From an uncultured Phycisphaerales bacterium (GTDB taxonomy: Bacteria; Planctomycetota; Phycisphaerae; WQYP01), in contig CAIMWO010000040.1 of the NCBI GenBank assembly GCA_903845195.1, positions 93,478 through 157,477 of the forward strand: a stretch of DNA of 64,000 nucleotides. The letters are read 5' to 3'. How positions within the stretch are numbered: the first letter of the stretch is position 1; each line of letters starts with the position of its first letter. The position numbers and the translations under genes were made by a program. This document shows positions 8,789-16,332 of this stretch, in pieces. A model generated the notes under the pieces. That model was not told the DNA's origin and searched no databases. It worked only from the letters and a program-made list of their open reading frames with translations.

Positions 8789-9438
8789 GAAGCACCTCCG
8801 CCGGAGGCGGTTTGCGGCGCGGCGTAGCAGGGCAACTGAATCAGGCGCGTGATGTGGAGGGGTGCGGCGCTCGGGCCCGTCCCGTCGAAGTCCAGGGTGA
8901 TCTGCACCGCGATGGGGAGGGCATTTTGCAGCATGGTGGAATCCCAAGTGTCGGTCCATTGTGAACCGTCGTAATACTGCACGGTGAAACTGCGCACGCC
9001 GCGGCAGATGATTTCCTGATCGGGATCAGGTTGCACGGGGGCCAGGAGATTGCTGGTGACGTTGCGGACGAGGAGATGATCGGAGCCGTCGGAAATGACG
9101 GAATACTCGACTTGGCGAATGTCGGTTTGCATGGAGACCTGGGGTGGGGCATCGACGGCGGCGTCGAAGAGGAGATCGCCGCTGTTGTTCTGCCCGACGG
9201 TCCCCTGGAAGAGACTGGCGAGGGTGCCCGAGGGGGGAAGCGCCGATTCGAGATCGCGCTGCAGGAACGAGAGGACAATATCGATGCGTTGGATCGGCGC
9301 GACGGCGGCTTCGGTGTTGGTCTTGGCGCGATTGACGATGCGCAGGCCGGCGAAGAGTGCGGCCATGATGATGGAAACGACCGCCAGGGCGATGAGCAAT
9401 TCCAGGAGCGTGAAACCGTGTCTGGTGAAAGTCTTCAT
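8785..9438 (-). CDS. gspJ: GspJ minor pseudopilin
   Basis: This is a 217-residue minor pseudopilin. The prepilin signal is short (MKTFTRHG) followed by FTLLELLIALAVVSIIMAAL, with the Glu at position 5 present. The C-terminal domain has FLQRDLESA and the ITLDFDGTG / HITRLIQLP strands typical of GspJ. The ATG at 9438 overlaps the stop of gspI (ATGA). It forms the pseudopilus tip complex with GspI and GspK. Confidence 0.92.
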   Translation of the reverse strand: MKTFTRHGFTLLELLIALAVVSIIMAALFAGLRIVNRAKTNTEAAVAPIQRIDIVLSFLQRDLESALPPSGTLASLFQGTVGQNNSGDLLFDAAVDAPPQVSMQTDIRQVEYSVISDGSDHLLVRNVTSNLLAPVQPDPDQEIICRGVRSFTVQYYDGSQWTDTWDSTMLQNALPIAVQITLDFDGTGPSAAPLHITRLIQLPCYAAPQTASGGGAS

Positions 9439-9911
9439 TGCAGCGCCCCTCCCGCGCCTTCGTAGTAGAGGGTAGAGGTGGTGATGGAACGCTGGGCGCC
9501 CTTGTTCTGCCACGAGACCTGCAGATCGAGTTGCACGAGACTGCTGAGGTTGTTTTGGTTGGACTGACCGGATTGATTGGCGCCGCCGGTCTGATCGGAC
9601 GAGCCATTATTTTGCGCTGTGCCGCTGAAGATGGTGTTAGCCGTCGGGGCGGTCCAGGGTTGCACGTGAAAAGCCCAGTGATACGTCAGTGTGGAATCCT
9701 GCACATCGCCGGCGGTATCGCCCGACTGCCATTGGTTGGTCACGATCATTTCCGTGAGTTTGTCGGACGCGATGCGGGTGGCGGTATCGCGCTGGGTGAC
9801 GAGTCCGGCGGCGGATGTGGCCAGGGAAATGCCGTACATCACGACGGGCAGCACGATGGCGACCAGGGCGACCAGTGCGAGGGCTTCGACGAGTGTAAAA
9901 CCGCGTTTCAT
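9435..9911 (-). CDS. gspI: GspI minor pseudopilin
   Basis: This is a 158-residue protein with prepilin leader MKRG and FTLVEALALVALVAIVLPVV, Glu at mature position 5. Downstream, IASDKLTEMIVTNQW is characteristic of GspI, in which a similar AxxKLxE segment follows the helix. A Gln/Asn/Gly/Ser-rich loop (about 98-122) interrupts the globular domain. The gene overlaps gspH upstream and gspJ downstream by 4 bases each, which suggests coupled translation of the tip complex. Confidence 0.9.
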   Translation of the reverse strand: MKRGFTLVEALALVALVAIVLPVVMYGISLATSAAGLVTQRDTATRIASDKLTEMIVTNQWQSGDTAGDVQDSTLTYHWAFHVQPWTAPTANTIFSGTAQNNGSSDQTGGANQSGQSNQNNLSSLVQLDLQVSWQNKGAQRSITTSTLYYEGAGGALQ

Positions 9912-10456
9912 GCGCCGCCCCTTTCCGGCACGATGTCAAACGGTTCGGAGGCAGAAGGGCAGGAGACCTGGATGGTGCTGCGGCCGTTGGCGAGGCGAAT
10001 GGTGCCGGGTTCGGTGCGCCCGTTGGGGTAGAAATGGATGACGATGCGGCCTTTGCCGGCAGGATCGGGGGCAATGTCGCATTGCATGTCGACGCCCTGG
10101 GGCAAGTCGAACATCTGTCCGGAGCTGGTGGCCAGGGGATGATCGCCGGAGGAATCCTGGATGGAAAGCCAGAACCGGCGGGCCCGGAGATCGAGATTCA
10201 GGCGGTAGATCGTGCCTTCTGATGCGGCCTGGGTGTGCGCGAAACGGGTGAGAGTGACGAGTTGATCGGCGGTTTCGAGGCTCTGGTGGCTGCGCGCGAA
10301 GTTGCCCATGGACGGAGCGACGAGCGCCACGGCGATGGCGAGAATCAAGAGCACCATGATCAGTTCCAGAAGGGTGAAACCGCCGCGCACGGGGCCGGCG
10401 GGCGCTACTTGCGGCCGGAGCCTCTTTTTCGCTTTGACCATTTCGTGCGTCATCAT
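9908..10456 (-). CDS. gspH: GspH minor pseudopilin
   Basis: This is a 182-residue pseudopilin. The leader is long and basic (MVKAKKRLRPQ, ending PVRGG) followed by FTLLELIMVLLILAIAVALV, Glu at position 5. Downstream, TRFAHTQAASEGTIYRLNLD matches the GspH/FimT pattern. The start is uncertain: ATG codons at 10456, 10453 and 10441 are all in frame, and AGGA lies just upstream of the first two; a TTG at 10483 is less likely. The stop overlaps the gspI start. GspH sits below the GspI-J-K tip. Confidence 0.88.
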   Translation of the reverse strand: MMTHEMVKAKKRLRPQVAPAGPVRGGFTLLELIMVLLILAIAVALVAPSMGNFARSHQSLETADQLVTLTRFAHTQAASEGTIYRLNLDLRARRFWLSIQDSSGDHPLATSSGQMFDLPQGVDMQCDIAPDPAGKGRIVIHFYPNGRTEPGTIRLANGRSTIQVSCPSASEPFDIVPERGGA

Positions 10457-10504
10457 CCATCCTGGCTCGTGAGGGAAATGCAATCGCGTTTGATTGCGGC
10501 CGTC

Positions 10505-10933
10505 TTAAGGCGCGGCTGTCCAGTTGCCGATGTTGTCTGCGGCACCGTCCTGGCCGCTGGGACCACAGGAGTAGAGATCGAAGCTGTCTTTGTTGATCTG
10601 GCCGGGGTAGCGGTAGATGTAGGGATGGCCCCAGGGATCGGCCGGGACGTCGTGCATGAGGTATGGGCCGGCCCATTTGGGATCGCCGGGCGACTTACGC
10701 AGAACGCTGAGGCCTTCCTGGGCGGTGGGAAAGCGGCCGCAGTCCATCTCGAAGATATGGAGGGCGCCTTCGATATTGGAAACGTCGGTTTGGGCGGCGG
10801 TGACCTGGGCTTTTTGGGAGCGCCCGACGAATTTCGGAACGACGATCGCGGCGAGGATCGTCAGAATGAACATCACCAACAAGAGTTCCAAGAGGGTGAA
10901 AGCTTTGGGGCGGCGAGAGGTAACACGAAACAT
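10505..10933 (-). CDS. gspG: GspG major pseudopilin
   Basis: This is a 142-residue major pseudopilin. The N-terminal helix FTLLELLLVMFILTILAAIV is followed by VPKFVGRSQKAQ, then the GspG signature CGRFPTAQEGLSVL and DPWGHPYIYRYPG, and the C-terminal loop SFDLYSCGPSGQDG that binds calcium in known GspG proteins. The residue before the cleavage site is Ala (RRPKA), not the usual Gly, whereas gspH, gspI, gspJ and gspK all keep Gly. GspG polymerises into the pseudopilus that pushes substrates through GspD. Confidence 0.95.
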   Translation of the reverse strand: MFRVTSRRPKAFTLLELLLVMFILTILAAIVVPKFVGRSQKAQVTAAQTDVSNIEGALHIFEMDCGRFPTAQEGLSVLRKSPGDPKWAGPYLMHDVPADPWGHPYIYRYPGQINKDSFDLYSCGPSGQDGAADNIGNWTAAP

Positions 10934-10992
10934 CGAATCTTCTCCTGTGAATCAACTGGGCACAATTTTCAAAACCTCAGCGGTGCGGCTCA

Positions 10993-12210
10993 TCAGTGCA
11001 TCAAGTCATCCAAACTGAATATGGGTAGCAACATGGCGATCACGATGGTGCCGATGAGGCCGGCCATGAGGAACAGCAGTGCGGGTTCGGCCAATGCCAC
11101 GAGCATGCGCAGGCGACGGTCGAGTTCCGCTTCATACGAGAGGGAGAGGCGCGTGAGTTCCTTGTCGAGCCGGGCGGTTTCTTCGGCGACGGCGATCATT
11201 TCGATCACGGAGGGCGGGAAGAGTCTTTCGCAACTGGCGAGGCTGCGTGACAAGGGCACGCCGCGCTGGACTTCATCGATGGCGCGGACGACGGTATCGG
11301 CGAGGGTTTGATTGCCGATGGCTTCCTTGGCGGTGCGCAGAGCGCTGATGAGCGGCACGCCGGCGGCGATGAGGGTGCCGAGCATGCGGCAGAAGCGGAC
11401 GAGCGCGAAGTGGGCCACAACCTGGCCGACCATCGGCGTGGCGAGAATGGTGCGTTCCATGCGTCGCCGGCCGGCTTCAGAGCCGAGGGCCCGGCGTATT
11501 ACAAGAATCAGGATGATGAGGCCGCCGGCGACGAACAGGCCATCATGGGAGACGGTCTTGCTGACGGCGACGACGCATTGGGTCAGCCAGGGCAGGGCCT
11601 TGTGGGAATCGGCAAACATTCCAGAGAATTTCGGGATGAACCAGGTCAGCAGGAAGATGACCACGGCGATGGCGAGGACCGCCAATACACAGGGATAGAC
11701 CATGGCGGCTTTGATCTTGCCTTTGAGATCCTGCTCGCGGGCGCGGAATTCCGAGATCTGCTGGAGGACGACATCGAGAAAGCCTCCCGCTTCACCGGCG
11801 CGGACCATCGCGACGTAGACGCTGGAAAAGGTGGCGGGCCACTTGGCGAGGGTGTCGGCGAGGGAGACTCCTGAGACGATTTCATCGTGAATTTGTCCCC
11901 AGAGGAACCGTGCGGCCGGGCTGGAGGCTTCGCGTTGCAGCAGGCTGAGGGCACGCGCCAGCGGCACGCCGCCGGAGAGGAGATTGGCCAGTTCGCGTGT
12001 GAATGCTTCGACGCTGCGCTGCGAGACGCGGCCCTGGCGTCCGACGGCTTTGACGCGGCGCTGGGCGCCGCCGCGGTCTTCGGACAGTTCGAGGGGATGG
12101 AGACCCCGTGCGGCCAGTTCGGTCAGCGCCGCGGCGCGCGAATCGGCGGCGAGCGTACCGGCGTTTGATTGGCCGTCGGGTCCGAGAGCTTTATAGGCGA
12201 AGACCGTCAT
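10993..12210 (-). CDS. gspF: GspF inner-membrane platform protein
   Basis: This is a 405-residue polytopic protein with two T2SF domains (about 70-190 and 275-395) and three hydrophobic segments (about 175-195, 222-240 and 375-398). The start is MTVFAYKALGPDGQ. Family motifs include FTRELANLLSGGVPLARALSLL and the related second-repeat segment FCRMLGTLIAAGVPLISAL. The ATG at 12210 overlaps the TGA of gspE (ATGA). It is the rotor-like platform protein driven by GspE. Confidence 0.95.
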   Translation of the reverse strand: MTVFAYKALGPDGQSNAGTLAADSRAAALTELAARGLHPLELSEDRGGAQRRVKAVGRQGRVSQRSVEAFTRELANLLSGGVPLARALSLLQREASSPAARFLWGQIHDEIVSGVSLADTLAKWPATFSSVYVAMVRAGEAGGFLDVVLQQISEFRAREQDLKGKIKAAMVYPCVLAVLAIAVVIFLLTWFIPKFSGMFADSHKALPWLTQCVVAVSKTVSHDGLFVAGGLIILILVIRRALGSEAGRRRMERTILATPMVGQVVAHFALVRFCRMLGTLIAAGVPLISALRTAKEAIGNQTLADTVVRAIDEVQRGVPLSRSLASCERLFPPSVIEMIAVAEETARLDKELTRLSLSYEAELDRRLRMLVALAEPALLFLMAGLIGTIVIAMLLPIFSLDDLMH

Positions 12211-13922
12211 GCGGGGCGGGCCTCCGATCGAGTATGTTGCGTCAACTGTTCATCCTTGGTGTTGCGGAGCACTTCCTGCAGGGTGGTGCGCCCTTCGCGG
12301 ACCAGACGCCAGCCGTCGCCGCGAAGACTGTTCATGCCTTGCTGCACGGCGATGCGGCGCAGTTCACCGGAGCTGCGGCGTTCGAGGATCATGGTGCGGA
12401 GTTCCTCGGTGATCGGCATCATTTCAAATACGCCGGTGCGGCCGCGGAAGCCGGTCCCCATGCATTGGCGGCATCCTTTGCCGCGGTAGAAGACCTCCGG
12501 TGCTTCGCTGCCGAATTCGTTTCGCGCCGCGGCGACATCGGCGGTCTTGTCGACTTCTTTGCAGGCGGGGCAGATCAAACGCACCAGGCGCTGGGCGATG
12601 ACCGTTTCCAACGAGGACGACACGAGGTAGGGTTCGACGCCCATTTCAATCAGGCGCGTCACAGCGCCCGGCGCGTCGTTGGTATGGAGCGTGGAAAAGA
12701 CGAGGTGGCCGGTGAGCGACGCCTGCACGGCGATTTCGGCGGTTTCGCCGTCACGGATTTCGCCGACGAGGACGACGTCCGGGTCGTGGCGGAGGATGGC
12801 CCGTAATCCGGCGCCGAAGGTCATGCCGGCCTTGGTGGCGACCTGGATCTGGTTGATGCCGCGCAATTGGTATTCGACGGGGTCTTCAATGGTGATAATT
12901 TTTCGTTCGACGTCGTTGATGCGCGAAAGTGCGGCATAGAGGGTGGTGGTTTTTCCGCTGCCGGTGGGGCCGGTGACCAGCACGATGCCGTGGGGAAGAT
13001 CCAGGACGCGGTCGAACTCGTGGCGATCGCGGGGCGACATGCCGAGGTGTTCGAGGCCCAGGAGCGCATCACCGCGGTCGAGAATACGAAGCACGACAGC
13101 CTCGCCGTGGATCATGGGGATCACCGAGACGCGCAGGTCGATTTCCCGTTTGCCGACCTTGAGGCGGATGCGGCCATCCTGCGGGAGGCGTTTTTCGGCG
13201 ATGTCGAGATGGCTGAGGATTTTGAGGCGCGACACGATGGCCGCGTGATAGCGTTTGACGGAGGTGGGGATGTTGGCTTCCTGCAGTTCGCCGTCGATGC
13301 GATAGCGGACGCGAAGTTCTTTTTCGAAAGGCTCGACGTGGACGTCAGTGGCCCGCAAGTCGAGGGCCTCGGCAAGAATCTGGTTGACGAACTTGATGAT
13401 CGACGCATCTTCGGCCGTCTTGGTCAGATCGAGTTCGTCATCGGATGCGGCCTCGTTGACAACTTCCACTTCATCGTTGTTCATTGATTGCAGGGTATCA
13501 GCGCCGATACCGAGCAGACGCTTGATGCAGCGCTCAATTTCCGTCGCCGGGGCCAGAACCGGGCGGCACTCGCGACCGGTGAGCAGGCGAAGTTCATCGA
13601 GGCCGGCATGATCGAAGACGTGGCTGGTGGCGACGGTGATGAAGTGCCCGCGATCTTCCAGAGGCACGAGCTGGCGTTCGAGCAGAATGCGGGCCGGGAA
13701 AGCGGCGAGAAGTTCTTTGGGGGGGGTGACGGTTTCCAGATCGACATAGGGAAGATCGAGCGCGGCGCCGAGGCTGCGCAACAGGCGTTCTTCGGAAAGG
13801 CCGTCGGCCTGGCGCAAGGCGTCTTCCAGCGGCGTGCCGTGCGATGAGAGATCGCGGACGCGTCGCGCGGTGACTTCGGTCAACAGGCCTTCATGGAGAA
13901 GCGTTTCAACGATATCGAGCAT
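12207..13922 (-). CDS. gspE: GspE secretion ATPase
   Basis: This is a 571-residue cytoplasmic ATPase. An N-terminal T2SSE_N domain (about 1-150) precedes the ATPase domain, which has Walker A GPTGSGKTTTLY, the Asp box, Walker B VVLVGEIRDGETAEIAV and the His box STLHTNDAPGAVTRL. A four-Cys zinc site (CPAC and CRQC) lies near residues 475-510, as in GspE and PilB. I chose the ATG at 13922 (MLDIVETLLHEGLL); an in-frame extension to 14000 lacks domain support. It powers pseudopilus assembly through GspL and GspF and heads the gsp genes. Confidence 0.95.
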   Translation of the reverse strand: MLDIVETLLHEGLLTEVTARRVRDLSSHGTPLEDALRQADGLSEERLLRSLGAALDLPYVDLETVTPPKELLAAFPARILLERQLVPLEDRGHFITVATSHVFDHAGLDELRLLTGRECRPVLAPATEIERCIKRLLGIGADTLQSMNNDEVEVVNEAASDDELDLTKTAEDASIIKFVNQILAEALDLRATDVHVEPFEKELRVRYRIDGELQEANIPTSVKRYHAAIVSRLKILSHLDIAEKRLPQDGRIRLKVGKREIDLRVSVIPMIHGEAVVLRILDRGDALLGLEHLGMSPRDRHEFDRVLDLPHGIVLVTGPTGSGKTTTLYAALSRINDVERKIITIEDPVEYQLRGINQIQVATKAGMTFGAGLRAILRHDPDVVLVGEIRDGETAEIAVQASLTGHLVFSTLHTNDAPGAVTRLIEMGVEPYLVSSSLETVIAQRLVRLICPACKEVDKTADVAAARNEFGSEAPEVFYRGKGCRQCMGTGFRGRTGVFEMMPITEELRTMILERRSSGELRRIAVQQGMNSLRGDGWRLVREGRTTLQEVLRNTKDEQLTQHTRSEARPA

Positions 13923-14006
13923 GTGTACGGCCCAACAAGGAACAGCCGGTGCAAAAACCGCCGGGCGCCGTTCGCGCGGGATTGCGAACGGGCCCGGCAC
14001 GAGGAG

Positions 14007-14522
14007 CTATTCCAGAATGCTCATGCCGACCAGGACGGCTTCCTGGCGCGCGGTGAGGATTTCGGTGAGGTCTTTCTGTGCGGCCTTGAGGGCATCAGCG
14101 GCCTTGGCGCGGGCGTCGCGCAGGGCGGTGAGCTTGGCCTTGATTTCCGCGGGAGTGGCATCTTTGTTGTCGAGCGTGTCGTGGAGATCCTTGGTGGCCG
14201 TCGCTACCGGGGAGGAATTTTCCTGTGGGGCCGGGGCATCAGCATTATTGCGTCCACCACCGTTGCGGCGGCCCATCATGCCGCCGCGCATATCGCGCTG
14301 GGCGGTGAGGACCTTTTCCAGCTTGGGCTGGATGGCCTTCCATTCATCGTCGGTTGCGCCGAGTTGTTCTTTCATGAACGTTTCCATGCGTGCGCGGAAG
14401 TCGCCGCGACCGCCGTTGGCGGCCGGTCCAGTCGTGGGCGCCTGTTGCGCCGAAGTGGGAATGGCTAACACGACCCCGAGGACCAGCGTTGCACACGCGA
14501 ACCAGAAACTCATTGCCTTCAT
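14007..14522 (-). CDS. Exported Spy/LTXXQ-like helical protein
   Basis: This is a 171-residue exported protein. Signal peptide: MKAMSFWFACATLVLGVVLA, then AQQ. The mature part is helical and charged: RMETFMKEQLGATDDEWKAIQP, a low-complexity Met/Arg/Gly/Asn stretch (MRGGMMGRRNGGGRNN), then a coiled helix with repeated Lys/Ala/Asp and TARQEAVLVGMSILE. The LTxxQ-like ending (LTARQEAVL) resembles the Spy/CpxP periplasmic chaperone repeat. The ATG at 14522 follows AGGAG by 6 bases. It lies downstream of a second such protein and of the sigma/anti-sigma pair, and upstream of gspE. A chaperone or stress-sensor role is inferred from fold resemblance. Confidence 0.7.
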   Translation of the reverse strand: MKAMSFWFACATLVLGVVLAIPTSAQQAPTTGPAANGGRGDFRARMETFMKEQLGATDDEWKAIQPKLEKVLTAQRDMRGGMMGRRNGGGRNNADAPAPQENSSPVATATKDLHDTLDNKDATPAEIKAKLTALRDARAKAADALKAAQKDLTEILTARQEAVLVGMSILE

Positions 14523-14578
14523 TTGACGCTCCTGAAAAGAGGACATTGGATTTTCCACAGGGAAAAGAACCTTTTGTT

Positions 14579-15079
14579 TTATTCTTTGGCCGGGCCGGAA
14601 GCGGGCTGTGATGCCGGGCTCGGCGGGCCGCCGGGAGGACCATGCCGATGCTCATCCCGTTTCAGCATTTCCTCGTATTTGGTGCGCTGGGTATCGGTCA
14701 GTATCTGCTTGGTGCGATCGATCATTTCCTGAAACGCCTTGCTGCGCTGGCGGTCGAGGGCTTCCTTTTGAGCGTTGTAATCGGCGATGATTTTTTCATA
14801 GGCGGCCTTCTGTTCGGCGGGAATCAGCAGGGCGATGGCGGCATCGCGTTCGGTTTGCATAGCCCGCCGTCGATCGGAGAAATCGGCCCGCGGCATTCCC
14901 TGCGACCAGATGGTCTTCATTTGTTCCTGCTGCTGCGGTGAGAGGTGCAATTCGTCGGCCAGCCAGGAATGGCGGTCGCGATGCAAACCCGCCCGGCTCC
15001 AACCCAGTCCCAGGAGGGTGCCTGCCCCAAGTGCCAGCAAGAACGCGATGATTCCCCAGGCGATAATTTTTCTATTCAT
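14579..15079 (-). CDS. Membrane-anchored Spy/CnrX-like helical protein
   Basis: This is a 166-residue protein. One N-terminal membrane helix (IIAWGIIAFLLALGAGTLLGLGW) is followed by a periplasmic helical hairpin (WLADELHLSPQQQEQMKTIW, ERDAAIALLIPAEQKAAYEKII, ILTDTQRTKYEEML). The LxLSPQQ and LTDTQRxKYEE motifs are those of the LTXXQ/CpxP/heavy-metal-resistor group. A Pro/Gly/His-rich tail (HRHGPPGGPPSP) could bind metal, which is speculation. The ATG at 15079 overlaps the anti-sigma stop by 8 bases. In CnrX- and ZraP-type systems such proteins sense envelope or metal stress and control an ECF sigma factor. Confidence 0.78.
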   Translation of the reverse strand: MNRKIIAWGIIAFLLALGAGTLLGLGWSRAGLHRDRHSWLADELHLSPQQQEQMKTIWSQGMPRADFSDRRRAMQTERDAAIALLIPAEQKAAYEKIIADYNAQKEALDRQRSKAFQEMIDRTKQILTDTQRTKYEEMLKRDEHRHGPPGGPPSPASQPASGPAKE

Positions 15080-15545
15080 GAGCGTTGCTCCCGGAAAGAT
15101 CCTGCACCATCCACTGCGCGATCGCCACTTCAGGATTGTTGTTTGCCGACGTTGTGCTCTGTGGATCGACGGCGTGGGTTTCCCAGGGCACGAGGCTTTC
15201 CGGCGCGGCGGAACTCGTCTGTGCCACCCACAGCGCGGTGACGATAAACAGAGATGCCGCCACCGCGACGAACGCCCGCGCCACGCGGCCCAGACTGCGA
15301 TCGCGCTGTGCATCGACGGCGTTATGCACGCGGCGCAGCGCTTGCGGCGTGATGGCGGGGGGGGAGATTTGCGTGAAACGATCGGAGAGTTTTTGGAGAT
15401 GTGCCAGTTCATCCCGGCATATCGCGCATTCCTGCAGATGTGCGGAGATCTGCTGGCGCTCAGACGCCGCCACTTCGCCATCATGGAAGGGGCTGATTCG
15501 CGCCGTGAAGCGGCAATTGCTCGCGTTCAGGCCTTCAGGCGTCAT
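15072..15545 (-). CDS. Zinc-finger anti-sigma factor
   Basis: This is a 157-residue membrane protein. The N-terminal cytoplasmic domain has the zinc-finger anti-sigma motif: ISPFHDGEVAASERQQISAH, then LQECAICRDEL (HxxxCxxC). One transmembrane helix (about 95-113, AFVAVAASLFIVTALWV) follows, then a short periplasmic tail. The ATG at 15545 overlaps the sigma gene by 11 bases, and the 3' end overlaps the next gene. It should hold the ECF sigma factor at the membrane until an envelope signal releases it. Confidence 0.88.
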   Translation of the reverse strand: MTPEGLNASNCRFTARISPFHDGEVAASERQQISAHLQECAICRDELAHLQKLSDRFTQISPPAITPQALRRVHNAVDAQRDRSLGRVARAFVAVAASLFIVTALWVAQTSSAAPESLVPWETHAVDPQSTTSANNNPEVAIAQWMVQDLSGSNAHE

Positions 15546-16125
15546 TTTTGTACCCCTTGAGCAAATTCCGCAATTCCTGCCGGGCCCGGTACAAGCGCGA
15601 TTCGACGGTGCCGCGAGGCACGGCCAGCGTGGCCGCGATCTCTTCGTAAGGCAGTCCCTCAAGTTCCCGCATGATGATCACCGTTCGATGCTCCAACGAT
15701 AACTGTTCCAACGCGCCCATCAGATCTTCACGGGTGTCGACCTCTTCGGCATGGCCGGGCACCGCCAGGGGGGCCGCAACGGCGGCATCGCTCGTGGAAA
15801 CCGTGCGCCGGACTGCGCGGCGGCGTCGCAGTTCAGCCGCCTGGCGGACGAGAATCTGACCCAGCCAGGTTCGCACGGCCGCACGTTTTTCAAAGTGCAC
15901 CAGGGCACGAAAAGCCCCGGCAAAGGTTTCTTGCAGCACGTCTTCGGCATCGACGGCATTGCCGACCAGCGTATAGGCCAGCCGGTACAGGCTTGGGGCG
16001 TGCCGATCCACCAGGGTGTGAAAAGCAGCGGTGTCGCCTTCTTGGGCGCGATCAACGAGTGCTGCGTCCGTATCCTGTCCAGACGCAGAGTCGTTGGTTG
16101 AGTCTTGTTGGCCAATCTTGACCAC
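15535..16125 (-). CDS. ECF-type RNA polymerase sigma factor
   Basis: This is a 196-residue group 4 sigma factor. Region 2 (LVDRAQEGDTAAFHTLVDRH, YTLVGNAVDAEDVLQETF, RTWLGQILVRQA) binds the -10 element and core enzyme. Region 4 (LEQLSLEHRTVIIMRELEGL, PYEEIAATLAVPRGTVESRL) is a helix-turn-helix for the -35 element. A basic linker (RRRRAVRR) lies between them. The start is GTG at 16125 with AAGG immediately upstream. Only the anti-sigma factor and two Spy-like proteins separate it from the T2SS genes on the same strand, so it may control them. Confidence 0.93.
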   Translation of the reverse strand: MVKIGQQDSTNDSASGQDTDAALVDRAQEGDTAAFHTLVDRHAPSLYRLAYTLVGNAVDAEDVLQETFAGAFRALVHFEKRAAVRTWLGQILVRQAAELRRRRAVRRTVSTSDAAVAAPLAVPGHAEEVDTREDLMGALEQLSLEHRTVIIMRELEGLPYEEIAATLAVPRGTVESRLYRARQELRNLLKGYKNDA

Positions 16126-16332
16126 GCCTTACATCCTTAGTTGCGCCAAGGCTGGGTTTTCTTCCATCGAAGGCCAATTTTGTCGCCGCGAGTTCGCCTT
16201 CCGCCCTATATCACAGGTCCCAACGCCCGGGGGCACAATGGGTTACGAAATTTGTCCGAAATTTTCCCTGCATGCCGATCACGGAATTTCGGGAAGACGG
16301 ACGCTGCGAACCCGTATCGTGCCGCTGGCCAA
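16126..16332. other. Upstream region of the sigma factor gene
   Basis: This 207-base spacer separates the sigma factor start from the stop of the glycosidase gene on the same strand. It is A/T-richer than its surroundings and has an inverted repeat (CCGAAATT near 16257 and AATTTCGG near 16287). A promoter for the sigma operon is expected here, but I could not single out a convincing -35/-10 pair. Confidence 0.35.
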
